From Fratercula arctica (lineage: Eukaryota; Chordata; Aves; Charadriiformes; Alcidae): a stretch of DNA of 64,000 bases. The stretch is from assembly GCA_947846985.1 (NCBI GenBank), contig CANTUZ010000020.1:3363959-3427958 (forward strand), given 5' to 3'. The notes beneath the pieces were generated by a model. That model saw only the letters and a program-made list of their open reading frames with translations. It had not been told where the DNA came from and did not search any database. Within the stretch, counting starts at the first letter, position 1. Each line of letters begins with the position of its first letter. A program made the position numbers and the translations under genes. Positions 34,268 through 55,932 of this stretch are shown in pieces.

Positions 34268-37200
34268 GTAAGTGCGGGGCGGCGCGGGGGGGGGGGCGCG
34301 GAGCATCCCCGGGGCGCCCGGTCCCCCCAGAACCTTCCCGGAGGAGCTGGGGGTGCCCCTTCCTCCCCCTCCCTGCAGCCCCGCTGCTCCCCCTCTTCCC
34401 CTCCGCAAAGCTCCAGCAAATTTTCTGCCTTTTCTTCTTATTTTTTTTTTTTTTTATGGGGGGGCTGCGACAGCGAGGGCTGTAGCAGGGAACCCCCCCA
34501 CCCCGGCTGCCCCCCACCCTGCCGCGGCAGCTCCCCAGCTCCCCCCTCTTCCCCTCGTTGCATTATTCACAGTTGTGGGGCTGCGGAGCGCTGCCCCTCG
34601 CCTCCCCGCTGCATCCCGCCGTGGGGGGGGGGGTGGGTTCCGGGGGGGACACCCCCTGCCCCAGTCCCCAAGCTTTGCCACCTTTGTCCCCAGAGGCGCC
34701 CATGGCCCCGGCGTGGGCTGCGGGAGGGCAGCTGGGGGGCTCGTCGGGCCGGGAAGGGGCTTGGGGCAGGAGGCGCCGGGAAGGGGCTGGTAGCCGTGGC
34801 CGAGCCGCAGGCGGGTGGTTGCCCTGGGCTCGCCTCGCCGCAGCGGGCAGGGCCCGCAGAGCCCGCCGCAGGGCAGGGCAGGGCAGGGGGAGAGAGAGCC
34901 GGGGCTTTGCCCGGGTCGGTGGGGAAGGGGCTGCCCCTTCGAGCTCGGAGGGGTTTGGAGTAAGACCCTTCCCCGAAGCCCCGGAGGGGGTTGTTTTCCT
35001 CTCCGGCTCCTCAGAGCTTTTTGGGAGAGCGGATCCGTGTGTCTTCGGGAGCCGCCGGGGAAGTTGGCAGCCGTGGGAAAAAAACGGAGAACTCTCCCAC
35101 CGTCTGCCCGGGTGCAGCTCTGCTGCCTTCCTCCTCCTCCTCCTCCTCCTCCTCGTCCTCCTCCCAGTGTGATGAGTTTGCCATGCACTGCCAGACAGGT
35201 TATTTTTCTCTGGGCTGCTTTGGGCTTTGAGGGGGATGCCCACTGCCTTCAGCAGCGGCTGTGACGGAGACGCTGCGGAGTGAGTCATTGCCATCGCTGC
35301 CGCCGCTGGGTGACCTGTGGCTTGGGGCTTGCCGGAGGGATGGCACGAAGCCGGGCTGGGGTGACCAAAACCAGGCTGGGGTGACCGGAGCAGCTCACCG
35401 GCACTGTCTGCTCACCCGAGGCAGGGCCCGGGGAGGGAGGGAACTGAGCCGATCTGTTGAATGCAGTGAGGAGCTCGGGAAAATGCCAAGAGAAGTGCCA
35501 AAAGAAAAAGCTCATTTCCTTCCCTCCCTCCTCTCTCTATAAGCCAGGCTTTATCTGCACCAGGGCAGCAGGCAGGGAGTGCCGGGGGACATGCTGGGCA
35601 TGGCTTTGGCTGGGGGGAGAGGCAGGGTGAGACCCTCTCCCTGTATCCTGCTGCCTTCGTGCTGAGAGCTGCCGTCTGATGGGATGTGCAGAAATCCCGG
35701 CTGCTTTTGGCCAGCCTGGCCGAGCTGGGGGGATGCAGTGCCGGGGGCTGCGGTGAGGGTGGTCCATCTTTGAGAGGGCTGTGGGTCCCCGTGGGCAGCA
35801 GCGGGCTGCAGCTGCCCTGATCTGGGGAGGGCAGCAGGTGCTGGGCTGGTGGTACTGAGCTGCACCCCGGGCTGTCGAGGCAGCAGAGGGGGAGTTTCAA
35901 GGGAATTTTACAGCGGGAAGCGAAGCTTGGGTGCAGCCGAGGTCCAGCCCCGCATCCTGGGGGCCAGCGTCACCCTGCGGAGGAGCCCGCCGGCTCCCCG
36001 AAAAACGGCGTCACGTGCTTCAACTTTGGCATCAGGCAGGAGGAGGATGGATTTGTCAGCTCAGCCACCCCCTTCCAGCTCTTCCCAGAAAGGCAACGGC
36101 TTGAAGATGTGGCAGGTCCTAATTATAACATAGTTGAACCCGCTCCCGCCGCCCTCCCCGGCTTTGCGCCCGCTGTGGGCACTGTCTCTTCCTCTTGGGC
36201 TTCGTGTCTAATGGAGGGGTTTCCTCTGTGGGGTGGTCCGGTTCCCCGTGCCCCTGTGCTGCGGATGGCCCTGCACAAAGCCTGGCTCAGGACGGGGGTC
36301 TCTGCCCCCCCCAGGGCTTTCCCAGGCTGGGTACGGGCAGGGGCTCGTGCTGCCAGACCCTGGTCTTGGGGTGTAGGTGTGATGGGGAGCAGAAACACCG
36401 GGCAGTGCCGCAGGCACTGCCAGGGACTGGTGGTCAGGCTGTGCTCTTGCTCCGAGCCAGTGCCGTCCCAATTTGCAGAAGGTGATCAAAAATTAATTGC
36501 GGGATTTTGCTGCACGTGGCAGGAGCGAGGATGAGCGCCGGCTCCTTCCCTCCCTCCGGCCTCTCCCGGCCGGAGCTCTGTGCCTTGGCTGCCGGCAGAG
36601 ACCCTGCGCTGCCTCCCGCAAGGTGAGCCCCTGCCATCTCTGCTTGTTCCGTGGCCGGATCCTGCTCGCCTTCCCCTCGCCATGCTGTCAAATCCTTCAA
36701 AGTGAGGGATTAGCGCTGGCCTGCTTGGCAGCGGGGAGGGGGAGGAAGGAGAGAGAGCTTGCCTGCAGTTAAGAAGAGAGAGATATATATGTATATATAT
36801 AACATGATAAATATTCCCTGGGTCTGATCCACGCCCAGGGGGAGCCTTTTTCTTCCGACTTCAGCATCCTTTGGGGGATGCTCCGGAGCAGCGAGGAGGG
36901 TGGCGGTACCCGGCTTTCCCCCCCTGTGGGGCTCTGAGCCAGGCGCTGGCAGGACCCCATCGCAGAGAATTCGAGTCGGGACCCTGGCGACGGGCTTGGG
37001 CTTATGCAAGCGTTGCGATAGCGGTTTGTGCATCGATCGAGGGATTGCTGGCGGGGGGGGGAGCTGCGTCTTGGAGCACGTCGGGGGGGTTTTGATGGTA
37101 AAATCTGGGGTCTCTGCTTGCCGCTGCCTGCTGAGCCATGGCCTTGCTTTTCCTCCGAGCGAGCGCTGGGGTACTTGACCTGAATACTTAAGGTTTTGCC

Positions 37201-40200
37201 TGTCGAGAGAGAATTTAACCTGGCGTCCCTTCCCTCGTGTCTAAATTCTGCTGTACTTTACGGAGCTTTTGCAACTAAAAAAAAAAAAGCAACCCAGGAG
37301 CCGAAGCGAAGTTCCCTGAAATTGCTTGCAAGCGGGGAAGAGCGAGCGTGCGCTAATTGGGATATTGTGCTGCGTGCCGGCTGGCCCTGCTTGCCGAAGG
37401 AATAGCAGGTGGGGAAAGAAACGGCCTTGATTTTCAAAAAAGATGCCGGCGAGCTCGTGGCAGGCAGCGTGGCAGAAGCCGGCACAGCCCTCCCAGTGCC
37501 GGGGCTGGGCTGGGGAGGTCTCTTTGGTGATGGGCTGATGGGCGGCCGACTCCTTGGCAGCCGGGGATGGGGTCATGCAGGTGAGTGCTGGGCGCAGCCT
37601 CTCAGCCGCTTATTCCTGCATCTCCTGGACCACATCCCTGGCTCAGCCTTTGCCTGATTTAACAAGCCCTGATGCAATTTAGTGCAAAACCAGTGAGTGC
37701 CCTGGCTCTGAACTGGGAGCCAACAGGTCCTGCACAGCTGAAGGAGCCCGGTCCTGCTGCGGGCAGAGCTCTGCGGTCCATGGGAGCAGGGGCTGCTCGG
37801 AGAGGGGTGGGATGCTCGGATTGCCCTGCGATAAGCCCTGGCTGGGATCCAAATAACTCACCTCTCGGCTTCACCCGCTGCCGGTGGTGATAAAGCTGCG
37901 GTGATTAGCGTTTAGCCATCGCTGGGGTTGATGGCACATGAGATGTGAACTCACCTGCCTGCAGCGGCTCGGGCTGCGTGGAGCTAATGGCAGTAAAATG
38001 GCTTGGTTTTGACTGGGAGTCCTGCAGCGAGTGGAGCGAGGGAGAGAAATGGGCCGTTTCCTTCCTTATTTATTTATTTCCCTCTCCGAAGGAACGTTTC
38101 CATTGCTGCAAAATCCCTGCATCGAGGGGCAGGTCTGGGGAGCTCCAGCGAAGACCCTCCCTGTGCTGTGCAGTAGCGATGGGCCAGGTCTCCTCTGGCC
38201 CTAGGGCTCTCGGGCTCGGTCGCTGTGATTTGGGGGTCCCTCTGGGCTGTCTGTTCTCAGAGCTGCGACAGCACCAGGCTGGGGAAGGGAAATTTTACAA
38301 ACAAAACCCATGCAATGCATGCAGGGGGGCTCCAGCTGCTTCTCCTGGGGATGCACCATCCCTGGGGAGCGACGGGGAGCACTTGCCTTGACCCCAAAGT
38401 CCTTGACCCCCACGGTGGGATGGGCTGCCCAGCTCCATGGCTGTGTGTCCCAGCGCCTGTGAGCATCTCTGGGCTCTGTGGGACGTGGCGAGCCCGGATT
38501 ATGTCTCGCCGCAGCCCCGGCTGGTGCGGTGCTTGCAGGGACGCACGGAAGGAGCTGTGGGAGAGGCAAAGCCCAGGATGGTCCCTGCCTTCGGGACACG
38601 ATCCCTTCTCCAGGCACTGGAGATGGTTTTGCAGCAGGAGCTCTGCCCGGCGCAGGGGAATTTTTAATCAGCGTTTGATTTCTCCTGCCCAGCTGCGCCC
38701 TCGCTCTGCCCCATCCAGGGGCCTTCCTGGGTGGTGATGATGGTGATGCTGGTGCTGGCCGGTGGCTCGGTGTCAGGGCCACCGCTAGAGGGGGGCAAGA
38801 TGCCACCGTGCAGGACTGGCCCCGTGTCCTGGGGTGCTGGCGACCCGCAGGGCAGGGGCAAAGCCCGGGAGCCAAGCGCTGCCTGTGGCCCCTTTGGCTA
38901 CCCGTTTCCCGGGGTGGCAGCAGCCCCAGCACCCGCTTCTGCAGCTCCTGACCCTCGTTAGGTGAGTCTGGCTCAGGCTGGGCAAAGACCCGTGCCCAGG
39001 GTGTGGAGATCTGCTGGGTTTGATTAGTCCTTGCGCCGTTTTCCAGATGGCGGATCCAGCTGTGGCATGGCCGGGATGAGGGCGGCGGAAAGGCTCATTT
39101 CTCACCGATGATGTGCTTGTGGGAAGTGGGAGGAAGCAGCATTGCTCCTTCCTTTGGAGCTATGAGAAGTGCCACGCTGGGCGTTCATCCCACCCTGCAC
39201 CTGACTTGTTGCAAACCCGCAAATATTTCTCCCCCCGGGGCGGTGGCGCCCCTGCGGAGCCGTGCGGATGGGGCAGGAGGGTGGCTCCATCCCCTCGCTG
39301 CCCGTAGCGTGTGGGTAAGGCTGTTCCCTGCTCCGCCAGCACCTGCTGTAGGCAGGTGTCTCCCTCCAGATGTGCGTCTCCCTCCAGATGTGCGGGACAG
39401 GCTTCATGGTGGAAGGGCTGCTTTGGGGAGGTGCAGGAGCTCCCTGGGGATGCAGAGGCTGGTCCCACACCTTGGGGGAAGGATGGGTTTCCCTCCTCCT
39501 TGCTCCTGAGCTCTAAGGTCCGGGTTCCAGCCTGCTCGCCCAGCCCCGCACGCTGCCCACCCCTCCGGGTGCATCCCCAGCATGGTGGGACGACGATTTG
39601 GGCTGTGTGGGGAGCAGTGGCTTGTGTGCGGCCGTGGGGATGCTTGGGGCAGGTGGAGGGTGATGGGGAGAAGGGGATGCTCGTCTCCTGCTCTTTCCTG
39701 ATGAGCGCCCAGGCCTTTTGCAGCACAGGCACATCGGGTAATTCAGGCTGCATCTCCCCTAATGATTCAGCGAGGGATTCAAACCAGCTCCCCCCTCCCC
39801 TCCCCATTATTTGCGCTTTCTTCTTGCCTGCCGTGATATTTTTACCTTCAGTTCGTTCAGATTATATGATCAAAGGAGGCACAAAGGGGAGAGAACAGAG
39901 AGGAAAAAGCTTAAAAGAAGAAAGGGAGAGGCTGTGGGCTCTGGGGGCACCGCCAGCTCTGTGGGAGCTGCCGTGGGCTCGGAGGATTTTCCTGGGAGCG
40001 GGTCCATGTGGTGACCCTTCTCTGATGGGCAGAAATGGTGCGGCTCCTGGGGTAGGGTGCGAGAGATGACCTGATTTCAGCTGGCGGGGGGCGGGAGGGC
40101 TGCAGTGTTTGAGCATCTCTGGGTCTCCCCATCATCTGCCTCCTCGCCACGGGCAGAGCCTGACCCGCTTCCAGGCTGCAGCAGGAGCCGCTTTCCCCGG

Positions 40201-42723
40201 CTCCGCTCCCTCTGCCAATGGATGGGATGGCTCTTGCAAAGGAGGAGACGGGACCATGCGGAGGGTTGATCCCTGTCCCTGATCCCCATCCGAGCGGGGC
40301 CGCGCTGGCGGAGGCTCTCCCGGCAGTGGGGCGGGTGGGTGTCGTGCCGCAAGCGCTCCCAAGCTGCTGCTGTTTGAAGCAAAGAGCTCGGCACTGGGTA
40401 ATTCTGGTTGCTTAAAAGCCCCGGCTGTCAGAAACGCTTTGGAGATGGGCCTTCAAGTGGCTCCGACGGGCAGGGATGTGCATAATTTATGGAGGTGAGT
40501 TGAGGCAAGGGCCCTCCTGGCTGGAGCGTCTGCGGAGCTGGGAATCTCCTCCGTGGTGTAAAGGGGCTCGTCATGGCTGGCTCCGGCGGGTAGCACCCCT
40601 TGGGACCGGCTCAGGATCTGGCCCGGTTCGGATGCCTGGGCTCTGTGCTTGAGCTGAGATTAATTTAAGCTGTTTCTTCGGTCTTGCCGTTGCAGCCCGT
40701 CCTGCTTGGGGAATGCATTTGCCTGCTCGGCTCTCCTCTGCTTTTTGGTGCCTTGCATTAATCATGTGCTGCCCTCGCAGCATCCATCATCAGTGGCTGC
40801 TTGGAGACAGCAGGGATGGGATGCAGGGGAGAGCTTTCCAGAGGGGAAACTGAGGCAGGGGCTATGCTGCTTGGGCAGGGGCAGCTCCAGGGCATAGGGA
40901 GGGGGACGAAGGGCTGTCCTAAAGGAATCCTGGAGCACCCTGTGCCCACTTGAGGGGGTCTGTGGTGAAAGCAAAAGAGACAAGGTGAGGGCACAGGGGG
41001 TTGTGGGAGGATGGTGATGGGTGAGACACCCCCTGGGCTCCCCCCAAGCTGCGAGCAGGAGGCTCCCGCGAGGCTGCAGGGCCGGGATGGAGGGGCTGGG
41101 ATGGACTGAGCCCTCTCTGCCAGCTTCAGCGCTGGCTCTGGGGGAGCCGCCACCTCCGAGAGCCAGCGTGGGCACCGGTGTGCTGGGGCAGCGGGGCAGG
41201 ATGGCAGTTCTCAAGAGCAGGTGGGGTTTTTCCACTCGGTGAAAGGACCAAATCCCACCCCATGCTGTTCGGTGGTTAATCGGGACCCAAGGGTGCCTCC
41301 TCCCCGCGCTGCGCTGCAGGACAGGGCTGCTCTTCGGTTGCTGGTTCTGGGGGAGAGCAGCCGGCGCTGCCGAAACGCTCCCCACGGGCTGTGCTTGATG
41401 CCGGGGCTGCCGATACCCTGTGGCCGTCGGGGAAGTGTTGGGATTCGGTCGGGATGCAGCGTGTGTCTGTGGGCACAGCCTGCCAGCATCACCCAGACAC
41501 CGCTCCCAGTGCCTTCCCCACCCGTTTTGCCCCCATTCTCTCCCTCCTTCCTCCCCCGTGGGCACCCAGCTCAGGGCCCGATGGCTTTTGCAGCCCGATG
41601 CGCTCGGCGCACAGCTGACCATCAGTCCTTGCTGTTTTTAATTTGAGCAGACCCTCGGGTTGTGCTGGCCTGGGGCAGCGAGAAAGCCAGACTCCCCCCG
41701 TGGCTTGGGCGAGCCCTCGGTGCTGTCGGTATTTGCTGCTGGAAGCTGTCGATAACGGATGCTTGCAAGGAAGCAGCTGCTGGTTCAGAAATCAGTGGCC
41801 TGAAGGAAAAGTGGCAGGAGCAGCAACGCTTCGGGCAGTGATTCAGATCCGTAATGCCGGGTTTCGGCGGTGCCTGGCTGTGTCAGCTCTCGCTGAACAC
41901 ACGGATCAGCTCTGAGCCCGCATGGTTTGCAGCGCGGTGCTCCAGACGTGGGGGACTCATGGCAGGCGATTGAAAAACCTCTTGGGAAAGAGCCCCCAGG
42001 TCTCCTTCGGCACCTTGTGCTGGGGCTGGGGGGTGGCTCGTGGCTCTGATCCCCCCCCGCCTTGCCTGGCAGACCTGGGAGGAGGCTTGGGAAGATCTTC
42101 AGCCTCAGCTGGGGCCAGGAGCTTGTGTCTGGCTGGGCCATTGATGGGAATAAGGAAGGGGCAGGTGGGCGCAGCTGGGGATGCTCAGGAGAGGAGGGGA
42201 CTTGCTGCTCGGTAGAGGGGCTGTTTAACGAGCAGGTTTCTCCCCAGATCAGCTCAGGGTCTAAATCAAGCTCAGCTTTAAGGTGGCTGCTTGGTTCCCG
42301 TGCTTGGCTGTGCCCTGGGGCAGGAGAGATGCTCTAGGGTGGGCAGGGCTGTGGGCACATGTGGGGTTTGATCCCCTCTGAGATCCTGGGGCTTGTCCCA
42401 CCCTGGAGGCTCCCCAAAGAAGGGACGGGTCCTGGGGTCTTCTTCCAGCCCCAAGCTGGCCACCGACCTGGTCCTCTCCTTGGGGCAGAGCGGGCTGGGG
42501 GCCCCTGCACCAGTCTCTCCGCCTGGATGCGGTTTGGGCTGAGCCAAAGCAGCTGGTGTGAATCAGAAATTAAGTGAATCCCAAATCTTTTCTTTTTTAA
42601 AATAACCCACAGCATTAATTTCTGCTGGGCTGCCCGATGAAAGCTCGGAATAGCTGATGTCCCTTCATCCTCCTGCTTAATTTTCTCTCTCTCTCTCTCC
42701 CTCCTGTTCCTCCCCTCCAAAAG
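34268..42723 (+). other. GRM4 5' intron region
   Basis: About 8.5 kb with no coding exon. Contains (CTC)n at 35129-35163, a TATATA patch at 36783-36802, a duplicated CTCCCTCCAGATGTGCG at 39358-39390 and short homopolymers. Further untranslated exons could be present. Confidence 0.6.
35129..35163. repeat. (CTC)n trinucleotide repeat
   Basis: About nine TCC units followed by GTCCTCCTCC, at the edge of the GRM4 CpG island. Confidence 0.93.
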
Positions 42724-42981
42724 GGCTCTGGAGGAAGGACCCGAACCTTTGCTTGGGCTCACGTCTCCGCTGCCACCTCTTCTCCCTGGTGTAGCCATGC
42801 AGACCCCGACACCCTCCCGCATCCCGGCTGCCCGCGGCTCCCCTGGGTACGGCATCACCGGCAGGAGCCGCTGACGGTGCCGGGAGCCCACCGGGAGCCA
42901 TGCCGCCCGCCCGCGCTGGCCTCGCTCCCTGACAGCTGCCAGGTTTCGGGCCGCGAGCTCTGCCCCAGCACGGCTTCGGCG
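42724..42981 (+). other. GRM4: GRM4 5' UTR portion of the first coding exon
   Basis: The acceptor CTCCAAAAG ends at 42723 after a long CT-rich tract (42683-42720). The 258 bases up to the ATG contain no stop in the receptor frame, but also no in-frame ATG. An out-of-frame ATG lies at 42797. Confidence 0.55.
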
Positions 42982-52599
<9,618 letters not shown>

Positions 52600-53936
52600 T
52601 GATGGTGCATGAGCAGGGGTGATAGCATGGTTTGGAGGGTGGTGCTGGGACGGTGTGGGATTTGGGGCTGCCTTGCTGATTGCAAGGACAAGGTGGTGTC
52701 CAGCAGGGATCCAAGCTCTCCAGCAAGGATTGGGACCTGCAATCCCAAGCTCCCTCTGCTTTCCAGGGTAGGCTGCTTTATTGCTGCCAGCTCCTTTCAG
52801 AAAGCATCTCGAGATCCCGTTCCCTGCTCACCAGGAGACCTTGGATGGCTGCTGAGCCATCTAACCCCCTCCCTCCGCTGCTGAGCCACAGCGCTGAGTG
52901 CATTCCAGAAGAAAAGACTTTTACAAATACTCCCAGGTTTTAACAGAAAATAAAGTTGGCACCAATGCGCGCTTCGCCCAATTTTAGTGGAATTATCCCC
53001 GAGGGCAGGTGCTTTAACTTGTCTATAGGCTTTGGACAGGCGGAAAGTCCCTGCTCAGCAAAACTCTTTGGGAGGATTTGTCTGGAGCCAGAAAATGTTT
53101 TGCTGACAGGAGCGCTGGGATGCTTAGGGGGGATTATCAGCCGCGGGAGCTGCGGAGGAGCTCGTGAGTACCTGCTGGTGGCTGAGCATTGACCCTGGGA
53201 CTGGCTGGGATGGTGAGGACCCCTGGACATTGCTGTCATGGGTGCTGCTACCATGAGCCCAGGGCTGCCCCGCGGCAGAGCACTGGGGTCCCTCCTCGCT
53301 CCGGCATTGCTTCGCCTCCGCAGCATCGCGTGCACCGGGCGAGACGGGAGCTAAAGAGTGTTTTCTGAGGCAGTTAAAACCCTGCAGTGCGCAGGCTGCT
53401 GCCTATTACTGGCTTAACTGTATCTGAATGGCACATTAAGTTCTGGCAAAATCGGTGGGACACCAGCCGATCTGGAGCTAGTCAAACTGTGTTATGGCCT
53501 TATAAATGGATGAAAGGAATAAAAACTTCTAGGTGACGAGCTCCTAATCAAAGCCCTATAAATAGGAACAGCGTTAATTCTGTCTCGCGCGCGCGCCCTG
53601 GCACTGGGAACCGGCTGTGCTTTTAATATGCGGAGAAACCCATCTGGGGATTCAACCTGGAATCTGCTCTTCAGGATTTTAACTTGAAAAGCAGAATATT
53701 TTCACGGGGCTGTGGTTTTTTGCAAGGAGGAGTGCGCGAGGATGCTTCGGAGTAGGCGGGTGCGATGCTTGTTGTACGGCGGGGCGTGGGACGTGCTGCC
53801 TGTGCGCCCCGTGATGGGGATGCGGGTGTGAGCGGCTCCGGGGTTGTGTCTGCATGTGACAGGTGGGGTGGCAAGTGGCTGCAGGGGACACAGGGCTGGA
53901 GGCAGGGAAGGTGCCGTTGGGTGCCCTGCAGGTGCA

Positions 53937-54664
53937 GGGTACCCCTCGGGATGGGATGCCCTGTGAGATGAGGTACCCCTCGGGGTGGGATGCCGTGTAA
54001 GATGGGGTACCCCTCAGGATGGGGTACTCTATGGGATGGGATGCTCTGTAAGATGGGGTACCCCTCAGGATGGGATGCCCTGTGAGATGGGGTACCCCTC
54101 GGGACGGGATGCCATGTAAGATGGGGTACCGCACGGGATGGGTTACCCCTCAGGATGGGATGTCCTGTGAGATGGGGTACCCCTCGGGATGGGATGCCGT
54201 GTAAGATGGGGTACTGCACAGGATGGGATGCCCTGTGAGATGGGGTACCCCTTGGGATGGGATGCTGTGTAGGACGGGGTACCGCACGGGATGGGGTACC
54301 CCACGGGATGGGATGCCCTGTGAGACGGGGTACCCTCTGGGATGGGATGCTGTGTAAGATGGGGTACCCCTCAGGATGGGATGCCCTGTGAGATGGGGTA
54401 CCCCTTGGGATGGGATGCCATGTAAGATGGGGTACCCCACAGGATGGGATGCCCTGTGAGATGGGGTACCCCTCGGGATGGGATGCCCTCTGGGATGGGA
54501 TGCTGCGTAAGATGGGGTACCCCTCGGGATGGGATGCTGTGTAGGATGGGGTACCCCACAGGATGGGATGCCGTGTAAGATGGGGTACTGCATGGGATGG
54601 GATGCCCTGTGAAATGGGATGCCCTGTGAGATGGGGGTACCCCTCAGGATGGGGTGCCCCATGG
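53937..54664. repeat. 34-bp minisatellite, about 21 copies
   Basis: The unit is two related 17-mers, GATGGGGTACCCCTCAG and GATGGGATGCCCTGTGA, each copy differing by a few bases. Because 34 is one more than a multiple of three, all three frames are sampled in each three-copy cycle. None of the minus-strand frames meets a stop in the array, producing long but meaningless open frames. Confidence 0.96.
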
Positions 54665-55099
54665 AAGGGCTGTGAGCAAAGGTCTGAGTTTATGGCTCTG
54701 TTAACGGCTTCGCCACTAACCCAACTGGGGTTTGTGAATGCTAACAGCAGCCCCATCTGGCTAGCGGTGATAATGAGATTCTCATCTGAATACAGGAGGA
54801 ATAAGGGAAAGCAGCCTTTTGTGGGGGCGGAGGGGCAGTTTTTGCATTATCTCAAGTGTTTTTCCACCCCAAAAAGGGAGCTTTCTTGCCTGCCTTGGGC
54901 CGGCAGGTCCTGCCCCGCGGGGTGCCCAGGGCAGAGCTGATGGGAGAGCTGGGTGATGTGGGGAGGTGACAATAATACTGGGTTAATCAGCTTTGTTAGC
55001 CCATGCCTGGCCCTGTTGTGCCCTTACCCTGCAGCAAGCGCGGCTGGAGGATGCTCTGCCACCCCATCCACAGCTGCTGTTCCTCTGGGATCCCGATGC

Positions 55100-55160
55100 C
55101 GGCGGAGCGCATTGATGGCACGGGCACGATTCGAACCCACAGTCCTCCTCCATTAAGCGC
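55100..55160 (-). repeat. tRNA-like B-box, possible ancient SINE
   Basis: The minus strand reads GGACTGTGGGTTCGAATCGTGCCC. GGTTCGAATC is the RNA polymerase III B box found in tRNA-derived SINEs (MIR/CORE-SINE or LF-SINE type). A full tRNA cannot be folded: the T-stem pairs poorly and no A box or acceptor stem is clear. Confidence 0.35.
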
Positions 55161-55520
55161 CAGTAAGGAGCGGTTGTCATGACTGGTGGTCCCACTGCAG
55201 CACGAGCACTTCTTCTTCGAGATACCTGTGGTTACTGCAAATTCCTCTAACCAGATGGTTAATGATATGACGGTGTAATTGCAGAGTAAACGAGTGTACA
55301 TGGAGTCGAAATGCACGCGTATTAATCTGGGGCGGAGGCAGTCCTGTAATTTGTGTATCCACATAACCCAGCGATTATGTGCATTAGTGATAATTTAGTT
55401 ATCAAAAAGCATAATTCCACTGTAATTGCGGTATAACAGCGGCGTAAGTGCAGCCCGTGTGTTATCAGCAGTAACGCTGCTCCTCTGCTCGCGCTGCGGG
55501 AATACATTTATTTGCAAGAG
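55160..55520. other. AT-rich candidate conserved noncoding element
   Basis: 360 bases of non-repetitive, AT-rich sequence with recurrent TGTAATT (GTGTAATTGCAG, CTGTAATTTGTG, CTGTAATTGCGG), GCATTAGTGATAATTTAG and TGTGTTATCAGCAG. It adjoins the tRNA-like motif, as in exapted SINE enhancers. Composition and motif evidence only. Confidence 0.4.
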
Positions 55521-55709
55521 CCGCCGTGCACCGGCCCGAGCGCGGGGCCCTGGGGCAGCAGCTCTCCCTGGGGCACCTGGGTGGGCTCCGAGCTGCTCCC
55601 TAAAGCATCGCCCCTGGGAGGAGGGAGCGCTGGGGGTCAGCCTCATTCCTTCACCCTTGGAAAGTGGCTCGGCAGGCATGAATAACGGCATGGTTGGACC
55701 AATAATGTG

Positions 55710-55932
55710 CTTTTTCTTTCTTTTTTTTAATTTCTTTTTCTTTTTTTTTATTTCTTTTTCTTTTTTTTAATTTATTTTTCTTTTTTTATTTCTTTTTCTT
55801 TTTTTTTATTTCTTTTTCTTTTTTTTTATTTCTTTTTCTTTTTTTTATTTCTTTTTCTTTTTTTTAATTTCTTTTTCTTTTTTTATTTCTTTTTCTTTTT
55901 TTTTTTTATTTCTTTCTTTTTCTTTATTTCAT
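55710..55932. repeat. Polypyrimidine repeat, (TTTCTTTTTCTTTTTTTTA)n
   Basis: About 220 bases of T with regularly spaced C and A, period 19-20 bases, roughly eleven units. Strong strand asymmetry, with triplex (H-DNA) potential. Confidence 0.95.

Larger units (their letters stand above)
33760..35060 (+). promoter_or_regulatory. GRM4: CpG island, probable GRM4 promoter
   Basis: Third strong CpG island of the window, with dense CG between 33780 and 34340. A TTTAAAAG box lies at 33917 and a good donor at 34268. It is 8-9 kb before the first GRM4 coding exon on the same strand. Confidence 0.55.

Noticed and set aside
53671..54756. 361-codon minus-strand open frame of PSRGVPHLTGHPI-type repeats
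   Set aside because: It is the translation of the 34-bp minisatellite, and equally long frames exist in the other registers. No start, splice or domain evidence.
55100..55160. A functional tRNA gene
   Set aside because: Only a B-box-like segment is present. The T-stem has mismatches and no A box, anticodon arm or acceptor stem can be built.
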